Shown here in pieces: positions 45,888-54,925 of a DNA stretch of 64,000 nt; within the stretch, counting starts at the first letter, position 1; each line of letters starts with the position of its first letter. The DNA comes from Bacillus sp. V5-8f. Lineage in GTDB: Bacteria; Bacillota; Bacilli; Bacillales; DSM-1321. The translations under genes and the position numbers were made by a program. The DNA lies in contig NZ_PGUW01000019.1 of NCBI RefSeq assembly GCF_002863565.1, positions 47,423 through 111,422 on the forward strand. Direction: 5' to 3'. Under the pieces are notes generated by a model, which ran no database searches, had not been told where the DNA came from, and was given only the letters and a program-made list of their open reading frames with translations.

Positions 45888-46823
45888 CTAGCGCCTATTA
45901 AGATGAAGCATCCCATGTCCTTGCTGACTTCGTGGATAGCCTAGTGACTTTGTGTTTCTTATTAAGAGTTCATAAAGCTCGGGTTCGGTTAGACGGCGAT
46001 TTCGTTCTTTTTCATGTTTTTCTATCAGAAGTGCCAGCGCTCCTGAAACATGTGGTGCTGCCATGGATGTTCCTGATAGTGAAGCATACTGGCTTCCGGG
46101 ATACGTTGATAATACTTTTTCGCCTGGCGCTACTAGATCGAGTTGACTGTTGGTATTACTAAACCATGATGGACGTTGTGAGTAGCTGACGGAGCCCACT
46201 TCTACCACTTCTTCATATGCTCCTGGATAATTGTATTCCTGTGTATTGGATCTTCCGTCCCCCTCGTTTCCCGCAGCACATACAACGATAATATTATTAG
46301 CAACAGCCCTTTTTATTGCATTATGAAGGCTTGGAGGATCATCCGGTGTGCCAAGGGACATGGAGATAATCCTAACCTTTTCTCCTCTCGGCCCTGTCCA
46401 GCCAATGGCATAGTCGATTCCCGAAACAATGTCTTCGACTTCACCCTCCCCTGTACCATTCACAACCTTCAAAACGAGCAGTTTGGCTTTAGGAGCGACA
46501 CCTGTAACGCCTTCACCGGCTGCCGCTATCGTTCCGCACACATGAGTGCCATGTCCATGATTATCTGAATAATTAAGGTGATTACCATTATAATCGTTTG
46601 TGAAGTTATACCCACCGATAATTTGCTGCCTTAAATCTGGGTGGTCTCGTTGACAGCCGGTATCCAACACGGCCACGACCACTTGGTCTCCCCTGTATCC
46701 TTGTTTCCATAAAGCTGGTGCTTTAATCTTTCTCACGCCTCGAGGGATTGTGGATTCTTCGGTTTTTACTTGTTTTACCGTAACTGGGTTTAAACGTACT
46801 GTTGACACACTCTTCACCTTCAT
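45888..46823 (-). CDS. Intracellular-type subtilisin (S8 serine peptidase)
   Basis: A 311-residue S8 peptidase without a signal peptide. The catalytic triad is Asp54 (AVLDTG), His91 (HGHGTHV) and Ser near 251 (SGTSMAAPHVSGALAL); the oxyanion Asn is in VVCAAGNEGDG. The leading 30 residues, ending IPRGVRKIKAPALW, resemble the short propeptide of intracellular subtilisins such as IspA. The listed ATG lacks a ribosome site; a GTG at 46806-46808 with GAAGGTG upstream is an alternative start. Expected role: cytoplasmic proteolysis in stationary phase. Confidence 0.88.
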   Translation of the reverse strand: MKVKSVSTVRLNPVTVKQVKTEESTIPRGVRKIKAPALWKQGYRGDQVVVAVLDTGCQRDHPDLRQQIIGGYNFTNDYNGNHLNYSDNHGHGTHVCGTIAAAGEGVTGVAPKAKLLVLKVVNGTGEGEVEDIVSGIDYAIGWTGPRGEKVRIISMSLGTPDDPPSLHNAIKRAVANNIIVVCAAGNEGDGRSNTQEYNYPGAYEEVVEVGSVSYSQRPSWFSNTNSQLDLVAPGEKVLSTYPGSQYASLSGTSMAAPHVSGALALLIEKHEKERNRRLTEPELYELLIRNTKSLGYPRSQQGHGMLHLNRR

Positions 46824-46978
46824 TTCATCGAAACTTTAAATCTCTTTATGCTATGAAGGTGGAAAAGCTAATGCTTGTACTATTGCCATTATTTTCTTCG
46901 AAAAATACCATCATGGCTTTTTAACCCATTTGGAATTTGGCTGATATATTTTGGATTTGGTACTGGTTTTATGAAAAG

Positions 46979-47012
46979 AAAAAGCTTAGGCATCTGCTTG
47001 CCTAAGCTTTTC
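46979..47012. terminator. Terminator of alcohol dehydrogenase gene
   Basis: AAAAGCTTAGGCA/TGCCTAAGCTTTT perfect stem with a six-base loop, 21 bases after the dehydrogenase stop; A/T-rich on both sides. Confidence 0.8.
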
Positions 47013-47032
47013 CTGCTACTCATTTTATCTTG

Positions 47033-48109
47033 TTAATGAGTGACGGGTTTCTTAGCCTCCCATTTATCTACTACCGTCACACCTAAGTTTTGATACGTAT
47101 TCATTTCATTGAAAATCTTTGGAACCTCTTCCAGTGAAATGGTATTCGTTACTAACGCTCCTGGTTTTAATTTTCCTTGGGCTACCATATCCAGCATATA
47201 AGGATATCTGGATGGCTGCATGCCAAGTGAGCCGACAATTTGAATTTCTGCAGAAACGATGACATCAATTGGAACAGGAATCATTCCTTCTTCCTCTCTT
47301 GTCGTTAAGCCAATTTGTAGATGTCTGCCCCGCTTTCGAAGGCTGCTGATTGATGCTTGGCATGTTTGTTTAATTCCTAAAGCATCCACTGAAACATGCG
47401 CCCCGCCCTTCGTAATTTCCCTAATAGCTTCCGGAGCATTATTGTCCTTGGCATTTACAGTTGCTACCGCACCCAATTTCTTGGCAAACTCTAATTTGTC
47501 TTCACCAATATCCACTGCGATTACATTGGCGCCCAAGGCTGTCGCAATCTGAATGGCTGATAGGCCGACTCCGCCACAGCCATGAACCGCAACCCATTCA
47601 CCCGGTCTTACTGCAGCTTGATCCGTGATTCCATGAAAAGCTGTCATAAAGCGGCAGCCCATGCCCGCCGCATCGACGAAGCTAATATTCTCCGGCAATA
47701 TCACCAAATTCGTATCTGCACACGGTATGTGAGCATATCGCCCATAGCCGCCCCATGTTGAAAAGCCGAGCAATTGGAGATTTTCACAGAGATTATGGTG
47801 GCCGCTTTGGCAGTATGGACAGGAGCCATCACCGCTTGTAAACGGAACTAAAACACGGTCTCCTTTTTTAAAATTCTTCACGTTCTTGCCGACTTCCTCA
47901 ACGACTCCAGTAAATTCATGGCCTAAAACATGGGGAAGCGGAAGTTGGATTCCGATCCAGTCCCAATCCCCCTGCCAGGCATGCCAGTCGCTTCGGCAAA
48001 CCCCATTTGCTTCTACCCTTACGATTACTCCATCATCTGTACCTTCTGGATCTGGCATTTCACGAACCACCAAAGGTTTCTTAAACTCTTCTAAAACTAA
48101 AGCTTTCAT
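47033..48109 (-). CDS. Zinc-dependent alcohol dehydrogenase (MDR family)
   Basis: A 358-residue medium-chain dehydrogenase. Catalytic zinc ligands: Cys in VCRSDWHAW, His-Glu in GHEFTG, Cys in GMGCRFMTA. Structural zinc: SCPYCQSGHHNLCEN with spaced cysteines. Rossmann motif GCGGVGLSAIQIA; the Asp in AVDIGEDK predicts NAD rather than NADP. AGGGGTG precedes the ATG. Oxidises an unknown alcohol. Monocistronic, with a cre site 60 bases upstream, so likely repressed by CcpA on preferred sugars. Confidence 0.87.
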   Translation of the reverse strand: MKALVLEEFKKPLVVREMPDPEGTDDGVIVRVEANGVCRSDWHAWQGDWDWIGIQLPLPHVLGHEFTGVVEEVGKNVKNFKKGDRVLVPFTSGDGSCPYCQSGHHNLCENLQLLGFSTWGGYGRYAHIPCADTNLVILPENISFVDAAGMGCRFMTAFHGITDQAAVRPGEWVAVHGCGGVGLSAIQIATALGANVIAVDIGEDKLEFAKKLGAVATVNAKDNNAPEAIREITKGGAHVSVDALGIKQTCQASISSLRKRGRHLQIGLTTREEEGMIPVPIDVIVSAEIQIVGSLGMQPSRYPYMLDMVAQGKLKPGALVTNTISLEEVPKIFNEMNTYQNLGVTVVDKWEAKKPVTH

Positions 48110-48170
48110 AGAGACACCCCTTTACTAATAGTTTTTGAAAAAAATCAACCCTTCTCCGAATCACCATTTG

Positions 48171-48184
48171 AGTAAACGCTTACA
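48171..48184. promoter_or_regulatory. CcpA-binding cre site upstream of alcohol dehydrogenase
   Basis: AGTAAACGCTTACA, the reverse complement of TGTAAGCGTTTACT at 16596-16609; fits the cre consensus. Confidence 0.7.
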
Positions 48185-48663
48185 AAATTCTTTTGTTCCT
48201 CACATCCTTTTACGTAAACTTTCAATATGTAAATTCTAAGAAGACTTTGGCAGGGGAAGACATGCTAAATGAAGGAATTTTTCCCATACTATTACTTATG
48301 GATTTTTCACCCATAATATGACTCATTAAATTTACCTTCATTTCGGTAAAGGCGGTAGTCATAGAGTATGTTTTAAGATGTTACAGTTGGATCTTTTGTT
48401 GGAAAATATAACCATTTGAAGTGTTAGCAGAAGTTGTAAAGAGCTTACCTATTGCCTTTTAGGCTCATTGTATCTGCTAGCCGGGGATTTAACGGGAAGC
48501 TAGGCAGCATAGTTTGTGTATGTAAACAATGTGTGAGGGGTATAAGATTAAGTAGTATTTTAATTACCCGTTTCAAAAGATTATCAAACACAAATTTTCT
48601 GTAATGGAACATTCTTATCAAGGATTACTGGCCAAAGCGCGAAAATAACAGGATAAAAGCATA
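48185..48663. other. Gene-free stretch
   Basis: About 480 bases with no supported gene or RNA. No convincing promoter or conserved motif seen. Confidence 0.3.
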
Positions 48664-48689
48664 AAAAAATCCCTTCTAATGAGAAGAGA
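48664..48689 (-). terminator. Terminator downstream of small membrane protein gene
   Basis: TCTCTTCT/AGAAGGGA stem (one G-U pair) followed on the minus strand by TTTTTTT; 175 bases after the gene at 48864. Confidence 0.5.
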
Positions 48690-48863
48690 CTAATGTTAAT
48701 TCATATACAACTTATCAAGATTATTAAATCTCTACTTTACATTCTGGTCGTTGGACCGTTCGATCTTCGTTTCGTTTACACCATAAGCACTGCCAGCAGT
48801 AACACTCGCTTAAACATTCAACATCTACCAGTTTTTTCTATACATTGCTTAATTTAGCTTCCA

Positions 48864-49082
48864 TTATTCACTACGAAGATGCCGCCAAGCGGTTTTAATA
48901 ACAGGGAAAGAAAATATAAGTGTTATAATCACACCTACAAAGGTTAATGCCGCACTTACCATGGTTGGTACCCAAGAATTGGCTGTAAAAAATCCAAATG
49001 CTCCTTCCAGAGTACTCGCCACTTGAACTAATAGCCACCCTGCAAAAGCCCCGAATATGAAATGAATCCCTTTATCCACCAT
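48864..49082 (-). CDS. Small two-helix membrane protein, hypothetical
   Basis: A 72-residue protein starting at ATG 49080-49082, with AGGAGG just upstream: MVDKGIHFIFGAFAGWLLVQ, then VSAALTFVGVIITLIFSFPV. Two membrane helices and a short basic tail. No family recognised. It lies downstream of the GntP operon in the same direction but after a 150-base gap. Confidence 0.6.
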   Translation of the reverse strand: MVDKGIHFIFGAFAGWLLVQVASTLEGAFGFFTANSWVPTMVSAALTFVGVIITLIFSFPVIKTAWRHLRSE

Positions 49083-49230
49083 ACACCCTCCTATGGACAA
49101 CATGCTATTTTCTCATTGTTGCCTTGTTTTACAAAACTATCCGGTTCATCTTAGTTAAATGGGTGAAAAAACAGTTAGAGAAAGGTTCGATTCTTTTTAG
49201 AGCTTGCTAAAGCTGTTTTCCCTTATTTGT

Positions 49231-50676
49231 TTATACCAGCCCTGTCAGGCTATATACACCGATTACAAAGAAAACGGCTACTGTTTTAATGATTGTAACG
49301 GCAAAAATATCCCTGTACGCTTGTTTATGTGTCAATCCTGTAACGGCAAGGATCGTTATGACCGCCCCGTTATGCGGCAGGGAATCCATCCCGCCGGATG
49401 CCATCGCAACAACCCGGTGCATTACTTCAGGAGGGATGTTGAAATCTATCGCAGCTTTTAAATATTGTTCGCCCATGGCACTCAGGGCGATCCCCATCCC
49501 GCCCGACGCGGAACCAGTAATCCCGGCTAACACATTCGTTGTAACGGCACTATTTACAAGCGGGTTTGTAAATGTTTGCGCAATACCGTCCCTAACAACA
49601 CCAAAACCCGGAAGCGACGAGATTACGCCGCCGAACCCATATTCCGATGCCGTGTTCATGACCGCAAGCAAGGCACCTGCAATAGCGACATTAATACCTT
49701 TTTGGAATCCGCCTACAATTCCTTTAAAATTAAAGGCCATTGTTGCTATAATACCGATAATTAGAGCCATTTCAACAGACCAGATGCTAGTTACTTTCGA
49801 AACATCAAGTACGCCGAAATCCTCCAGGCCGATTGAAGCAAAATCGAACCCATCCGGATACCATTTTGGAACAAGCTCGGTAAAGACCTTGTTCATTACC
49901 CCTACTAAAATAAGAGGTACAAATGCAAGGAACTGGCGCAAGGTGCTTGTCTTTTCCTTAATTTCCGGAACTTCTGGAGGCGGGGACTTCATAGCTTCTG
50001 CAGCAGCAGCCATTTCTCCCTCAGCCTTATCGAATCCATAATAGCCTTCACCCGCTGCCATTAGCTTCTTTGCCCTTGATTGCAGATACAATAAGCCGAG
50101 GACGGCAACAAAAGTACCGCCGATAAAACCCAATGTCGGAGCTGCATAAATCGTTGTGTTAAAGAAGGATGTTGGAATGACATTTTGGATCTGAGGCGTT
50201 CCTGGAAGCGCATCCATTGTAAAAGAAAGGGCTCCAAGGGCAATTGAACCTGGAATCAGCCGCTTAGGGATATTTGCTTCACGGAACAGGTTTGCCGCAA
50301 AAGGATAAACCGCAAACGCCACTACAAATAAGCTTACTCCGCTGTAAGTTAAAATAGCACACATGGCTACAATCGCAAGAATGGCGCGCTTAGCCCCAAC
50401 CAGGTTTACGATCGTCTTGGCAATGGAGCCTGCCAAACCAGACATCTCCACCAGTTTTCCAAAAATGGCGCCCAATAAAAATACCGGGAAGTAGTTCTTA
50501 ATGAAATCTACCATCTTTACCATAAAAATGTTTGAATAAAACGGCAAAACATGTTCTGGCTGTGTAAGCACAACAGCCAGCAAGGCACACAGCGGGGCAA
50601 ATAAAATGACCGAAAACCCTTTGTAGGCAACAAACATGAGCAGGCCTAAGGATAAAACGATAATTATAAGATCCAT
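49231..50676 (-). CDS. GntP-family carboxylate permease
   Basis: A 481-residue transporter with about 12-13 helices. GntP hallmarks: LGAIFGKLVEMSGLAGSIA, LTYSGVSLFVVAFAVYPFA, TASEYGFGGVISSLPGF and GITGSASGGMGIALSAMG, GGMDSLPHNGAVITILAV. Members import gluconate, other hydroxy-acids or 3-hydroxybutyrate by proton symport. AAAGGTG is the ribosome site. It is the last gene of the sigma-54 operon, about 100 bases after the HisD-like gene, and presumably brings in the pathway substrate. Confidence 0.87.
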   Translation of the reverse strand: MDLIIIVLSLGLLMFVAYKGFSVILFAPLCALLAVVLTQPEHVLPFYSNIFMVKMVDFIKNYFPVFLLGAIFGKLVEMSGLAGSIAKTIVNLVGAKRAILAIVAMCAILTYSGVSLFVVAFAVYPFAANLFREANIPKRLIPGSIALGALSFTMDALPGTPQIQNVIPTSFFNTTIYAAPTLGFIGGTFVAVLGLLYLQSRAKKLMAAGEGYYGFDKAEGEMAAAAEAMKSPPPEVPEIKEKTSTLRQFLAFVPLILVGVMNKVFTELVPKWYPDGFDFASIGLEDFGVLDVSKVTSIWSVEMALIIGIIATMAFNFKGIVGGFQKGINVAIAGALLAVMNTASEYGFGGVISSLPGFGVVRDGIAQTFTNPLVNSAVTTNVLAGITGSASGGMGIALSAMGEQYLKAAIDFNIPPEVMHRVVAMASGGMDSLPHNGAVITILAVTGLTHKQAYRDIFAVTIIKTVAVFFVIGVYSLTGLV

Positions 50677-50778
50677 TCTATCACCTTTAAATTCATAATA
50701 TTCTGTAATTTATTTGTGCAGCTGGCGAATCTTTGGTCTTTGCCCGCCATTTCAGTACGGGCAAAGACATGATTTTTT

Positions 50779-52062
50779 TTAGTTTGTTATTTTGGAATAG
50801 CGCCGCACGCGAAGCAAGGCTTGCTCCCTGTGGCCGGCAAAGTTTTCAATGTCGCAAAGGCGCTCAGCATATTCGCCAATCATGGCACTCGCTTCCGGGG
50901 TACATTCCTGATAGGTGCAAGTTTTCAGGAACTTTCCGACCCAAAGTCCGCCTGTGTAGCGGGCCGCTCCTTTTGTAGGGAGGGTGTGGTTTGTGCCAAT
51001 TACCTTGTCGCCGTACGCTACGTTCGTTTCAGGACCAAGGAATAAAGCCCCATAATTCGTCATCTTTTCCAGGAAATATCTTGGTTCTTTGGTCAGCACT
51101 TCCACATGCTCGTACGCTAATTTATCTGCTTCGACAACAGCTTCATCCAGGTCATCCACTAATATAATGGATCCGTTTTCTTCCCAGGCAAGCCTCGCCA
51201 CTTCAGCAGTTTCCAGCGTCTCTAACTGCCGTTCAATTTCTCTAAGCGTTTCCTGTGCAAGCTTTTCAGAGGTTGTAATCAACGCTCCTGGCGAGGTAGG
51301 GCCATGCTCAGCCTGCCCTAAAATGTCACATGCCACCATTTCTGCATCAGCCGTTTCATCCGCAATGACAAGGATTTCAGTCGGACCTGCCAAGAGGTCA
51401 ATGCCAACCCGGCCGAAGAGCTGGCGCTTTGCTTCCGCAACATAGGCATTTCCCGGACCAACAAGCATATCAACCGGCTTGATTGTTTCCGTCCCGATCG
51501 CCATTGCGGCCATAGCCTGAACGCCGCCGAGAATGTAAATTTCATCTGCCCCCGCTAAAGACATGGCAGCTATCGTTGCAGCAGGGATGTCGCCATTGAT
51601 CGGAGGCGTACACCCGATTACGCGTTTAACCCCCGCCACTTTTGCCGTTAAAATGCTCATATGCGCTGAAGCAACCATTGGATACCTTCCGCCCGGGATA
51701 TAACAGCCCACACTGTCTACAGGGATACTTTTATGCCCCAAAATTACTCCGGGAAGCGTTTCAACTTCAATGTCGCGGATGCTTTCCCTTTGTGCCTTTG
51801 CAAAGTTTCGGATTTGTTCCTGGGCAAATTTAATGTCTGCAATCGTTTCTTCAGGAACCGATGCCACGATTTTTTCAATTTTTTCCTTTGAAAGCATAAA
51901 ATTATCAGGTGACCATTTATCGAACTTCTCAGAATAGGAGCGGACAGCCGCATCCCCATTCTTCTCAATTTCTTCGATAACACCCTTCACGGTTTCGTAT
52001 ACTTGCGATTCAAACGTCGCAATTTCTTCTTTGCTTTTTCCTGTTTTTAAAAACTTGGCCAT
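50779..52062 (-). CDS. Histidinol-dehydrogenase homologue, HpsN-like polyol/sulfonate dehydrogenase
   Basis: A 427-residue HisD-family enzyme; start at ATG 52060-52062 with AAGGAGG eight bases upstream. All HisD active-site landmarks are present: [29 protein letters not shown] (Gln and His zinc ligands), YEHVEV (Glu-His base pair), [17 protein letters not shown] (Asp ligand) and [15 protein letters not shown] (last His). No histidine biosynthesis gene is nearby, and the wording of these motifs resembles HpsN, the enzyme that oxidises (R)-dihydroxypropanesulfonate to sulfolactate in two NAD-linked steps. So it more likely oxidises the primary alcohol of a catabolic substrate to the acid. Inference from context and resemblance. 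Confidence 0.8.
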   Translation of the reverse strand: MAKFLKTGKSKEEIATFESQVYETVKGVIEEIEKNGDAAVRSYSEKFDKWSPDNFMLSKEKIEKIVASVPEETIADIKFAQEQIRNFAKAQRESIRDIEVETLPGVILGHKSIPVDSVGCYIPGGRYPMVASAHMSILTAKVAGVKRVIGCTPPINGDIPAATIAAMSLAGADEIYILGGVQAMAAMAIGTETIKPVDMLVGPGNAYVAEAKRQLFGRVGIDLLAGPTEILVIADETADAEMVACDILGQAEHGPTSPGALITTSEKLAQETLREIERQLETLETAEVARLAWEENGSIILVDDLDEAVVEADKLAYEHVEVLTKEPRYFLEKMTNYGALFLGPETNVAYGDKVIGTNHTLPTKGAARYTGGLWVGKFLKTCTYQECTPEASAMIGEYAERLCDIENFAGHREQALLRVRRYSKITN

Positions 52063-52086
52063 CCCTTGGTCCTCCTTTGCCACCTA

Positions 52087-53547
52087 TTAATAACGGGCAG
52101 TCAGCATTTTTTTGCGCGTGTAGAACTCCACGCCATCCCGGCCGTTTGCATGAAGATCTCCATAAAATGACTTCTTATAGCCGGAGAATGGGAAGAAGGC
52201 CATTGGTGCAGGAACACCCATGTTGATGCCCAGCATGCCTGCATCAATATTGTCACGGAACTCGCGGACTGCCTTAGCACTATCTGTAAATAGGCAAGCT
52301 CCATTTGCAAATTCCGATTTGTTCGTTACCTCAATCGCTTCTTCCAATGAATCCACGCGGACGACAGACAGAACAGGGGCGAAAATTTCTTCATTCCAGA
52401 TTTTCATTCCCGGCTTCACTTCATCAAAAATGGTCGGTCCAACAAAATAGCCCTCGCCGCTGACCGCCTGATCATTGCGTCCGTCCCTGATAAGTTTGGC
52501 TCCTTCAGCTTCTCCAGCTTCAATATATTGGATCGTCTTTGCTTTATGTGAATCACGGATTACCGGCCCCAAAAAGACTCCCTTTTCCATTCCGTTTCCT
52601 ATTTTAATTTCTTCTGCCGCATCCACTAATTTTCCTACCAATTGGTCGCCGATTTCTCCGACCGCTACCACAACCGCACAGGCCATGCAGCGCTCACCCG
52701 CGGAACCAAAAGCTGCACCGAGAATATTTGTAACCGCAAGATCCAAATCTGCATCAGGCAAAACGATCGAGTGATTCTTCGCACCGGCAAGAGCTTGTAC
52801 ACGCTTTCCGTTTGCTGCTGCCGTTTTATACACATATTCCGCAACAGGCTGGGAACCAACGAAAGACACGGCCTTTACTTTTTCATGTTCTAAAATTCCG
52901 TTCACTACGTCATGTGCTCCATGGACAATATTTAACACCCCATCCGGCAATCCGGCTTCTTTAAATAATTCAGCCAGGCGGTTCGCAAGCAGCGGAGTGC
53001 GCTCCGATGGTTTCAGTACAAACGAATTGCCGCACGCAATCGCCAGCGGGAACATCCAGCAAGGAACCATCATCGGGAAGTTGAATGGCGTAATCCCGCC
53101 CACAACCCCGATTGGGTAGCGGTACATGCCGGATTCAATTCCTGTGGCAATATCCGGAAGTTGCGACCCCATCATTAAGGTAGGAGCACCAGCTGCAAAT
53201 TCAACGCATTCAATCCCTCGTTGCACTTCACCGTAGGCTTCTTCAAAGCTTTTTCCATTTTCTTGGGTGATCAGTTGGGCTAATTCATCCCAGTGCTCAA
53301 TAAGAAGCTGCTGATAGCGGAACAAAATCCGGGCACGCTTAGGGACAGCGACGGCTTTCCATGATTTAAAAGCCTCATCGGCAGCTGCGACCGCATCATC
53401 CAGATCCTGGCGTGTAGAAATTGGCACATAAGCAAGGGCTTCCCCCGTTGCAGGATTTGGAACAACTTCTGTTTTATCCGAACCGGATTCAACCCAACGG
53501 CCGCCGATAAAGTTTTTAAGTACTTTCGTTTCTGTAGTGATAGACAT
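52087..53547 (-). CDS. CoA-acylating (methylmalonate-)semialdehyde dehydrogenase family
   Basis: A 486-residue aldehyde dehydrogenase of the MmsA/IolA branch. Features: [53 protein letters not shown], catalytic Cys in [10 protein letters not shown], and [19 protein letters not shown] at the C-terminus, all typical of the CoA-dependent branch. It turns a semialdehyde into an acyl-CoA with NAD and CoA. AAAGGAG upstream. It sits 23 bases after the iron alcohol dehydrogenase and 24 before the HisD-like gene, so it likely handles the aldehyde made by the former. Confidence 0.87.
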   Translation of the reverse strand: MSITTETKVLKNFIGGRWVESGSDKTEVVPNPATGEALAYVPISTRQDLDDAVAAADEAFKSWKAVAVPKRARILFRYQQLLIEHWDELAQLITQENGKSFEEAYGEVQRGIECVEFAAGAPTLMMGSQLPDIATGIESGMYRYPIGVVGGITPFNFPMMVPCWMFPLAIACGNSFVLKPSERTPLLANRLAELFKEAGLPDGVLNIVHGAHDVVNGILEHEKVKAVSFVGSQPVAEYVYKTAAANGKRVQALAGAKNHSIVLPDADLDLAVTNILGAAFGSAGERCMACAVVVAVGEIGDQLVGKLVDAAEEIKIGNGMEKGVFLGPVIRDSHKAKTIQYIEAGEAEGAKLIRDGRNDQAVSGEGYFVGPTIFDEVKPGMKIWNEEIFAPVLSVVRVDSLEEAIEVTNKSEFANGACLFTDSAKAVREFRDNIDAGMLGINMGVPAPMAFFPFSGYKKSFYGDLHANGRDGVEFYTRKKMLTARY

Positions 53548-53570
53548 TATAATTCTCCTTTTCTAATAAA

Positions 53571-54782
53571 TTATTGATTATTAATTGATAGGGTAGCTGC
53601 GCCTGCTGAAAAATCATAGCTGAAACAGCGATGATAGAGATCTACTATTTCTTCATGTGTCGGAACTCTCGGGTTGTTGCCCGGGCTTCCGCTCGCTAAT
53701 GCATCGACAGCCATTTTATCAACGACTTGGCCAAACCTGTCTTCATCCAGGCCCCAAGCTTTCATGTTCGGAATTTGCAAATCACGGCAAAGCTTCTTTA
53801 TTTCCCGAATGGCAGCATCTGCTAATTCTTCATTTGTTACCGCTTCCAAACCTGGGCAAATAATACGGCCTACCTCAGCTAACGAATCAATTGCGGATTC
53901 TTTCGTGAATTCAAGGACAGCCGGCAGCAGCATGGCATTCGATACACCATGCGGTACGTGGAACAATGCTCCAATCGGCCGGGACATCCCGTGGACGAGG
54001 GTCACGGAAGCATTTGAAAAGGCAAGGCCTGCCTGCATGGAGGCAATCGCCATTTTCTCCCTTGCTTCTAAATCTTCCCCGTTTTCGTACGCTCTTCTCA
54101 AGTAATTTACAATACTCTCAATCGCTGAGAGCGCCATGTTATCCGTCAAAGGCTGTGATTTCCGAGAAATATATGCCTCAATGGCATGGCACAGGGCATC
54201 GACTCCAGTTGCCGCGGTAACATGAGGCGGCGTTGAAATCGTAAGCGTTGGATCCACAATGGCCACACATGGCAGGAAAGCAGGATGTTTGATCATCATT
54301 TTAATATCATCTTTTGTGTTGGTTATAACCGTAACATTGGTTACTTCTGAACCGGTTCCCGCTGTGGTCGGAATCGCAATAAGCGGAAGGGGATCTTTTT
54401 CAATAGGCGTCTTGCCTCCCATATAATCACCTATGTATCCGCCATTTGTTGCAAGCACCGCAACTGCTTTGGCGGCATCGATACAGCTGCCCCCTCCTAT
54501 TGCCACAATCACTTCACATTGTTCCCTGAGGCAAAGCTCCAGCGCTTCAGCTACATGGACATCTGTTGGTTCTGAGTTCACATCCAAAAATTCAATGTAT
54601 GGAATATTATTCTGATTCAAAAGTTGCTGGCAGCTTTTTACATGGCCGATTTTTTCCATAACCCGGTCACTGACAATCAGTGCTTTCTTCCCCAGGGCTG
54701 CAGCATGTTCCCCAAGTTGGTTTAAGGAATTTGTACCGTAATAAACGGCTTTTGGCATACGAAACTCTGAAAAGGTTTTCAT
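53571..54782 (-). CDS. Iron-containing alcohol dehydrogenase
   Basis: A 403-residue type III alcohol dehydrogenase. Start at ATG 54780-54782 with AAGGAGG upstream; the open frame extends 17 codons further but would overlap the sigma-54 promoter. NAD-binding GGGSCIDAAKAVAVLA and IPTTAGTGSEVTNVTVI, and the iron site in GVDALCHAIEAYIS, VHGMSRPIGALFHVPHGV and the downstream NNPRVPTHEEI. First gene of the operon. Oxidises or reduces an alcohol/aldehyde pair; direction unknown. Confidence 0.88.
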   Translation of the reverse strand: MKTFSEFRMPKAVYYGTNSLNQLGEHAAALGKKALIVSDRVMEKIGHVKSCQQLLNQNNIPYIEFLDVNSEPTDVHVAEALELCLREQCEVIVAIGGGSCIDAAKAVAVLATNGGYIGDYMGGKTPIEKDPLPLIAIPTTAGTGSEVTNVTVITNTKDDIKMMIKHPAFLPCVAIVDPTLTISTPPHVTAATGVDALCHAIEAYISRKSQPLTDNMALSAIESIVNYLRRAYENGEDLEAREKMAIASMQAGLAFSNASVTLVHGMSRPIGALFHVPHGVSNAMLLPAVLEFTKESAIDSLAEVGRIICPGLEAVTNEELADAAIREIKKLCRDLQIPNMKAWGLDEDRFGQVVDKMAVDALASGSPGNNPRVPTHEEIVDLYHRCFSYDFSAGAATLSINNQ

Positions 54783-54815
54783 TTTTTCCCTCCTTGCTCT
54801 CTTCATCTGTAAAAG

Positions 54816-54833
54816 ATGCAAGAAGCGTGCCAA
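54816..54833 (-). promoter_or_regulatory. Sigma-54 (-24/-12) promoter of the four-gene operon
   Basis: TTGGCACGCTTCTTGCAT on the minus strand matches TGGCACG-N4-TTGCA exactly at both conserved elements with correct spacing. It lies 34 bases upstream of the iron dehydrogenase start. Confidence 0.9.
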
Positions 54834-54870
54834 CTTTTAAATCCCTTTGCCTTGCTATTTTTTTTGCAAA

Positions 54871-54925
54871 AGTGTCCAAAATATCCTACACAATTGTCCG
54901 GACAGTGTACAATCATACGGACACA
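54871..54925. promoter_or_regulatory. Putative enhancer site for the sigma-54 activator
   Basis: Three elements of one motif: AGTGTCC (54871), the palindrome TGTCCGGACA (54895-54904) and CGGACACA (54918). They lie 40-90 bases upstream of the -24 element, the usual place for activator binding. A related GTGTC...GACAC pair is at the regulator's own promoter. Confidence 0.55.

Noticed and set aside
49289..50041. 250-codon plus-strand open frame opposite the GntP gene
   Set aside because: Antisense shadow of a clear GntP transporter with strong family motifs.
50779..52062. Annotation as biosynthetic histidinol dehydrogenase
   Set aside because: No other histidine genes nearby; the gene is inside a sigma-54 catabolic operon, and its motif wording fits HpsN-like enzymes better. 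Kept as a HisD-family homologue only.
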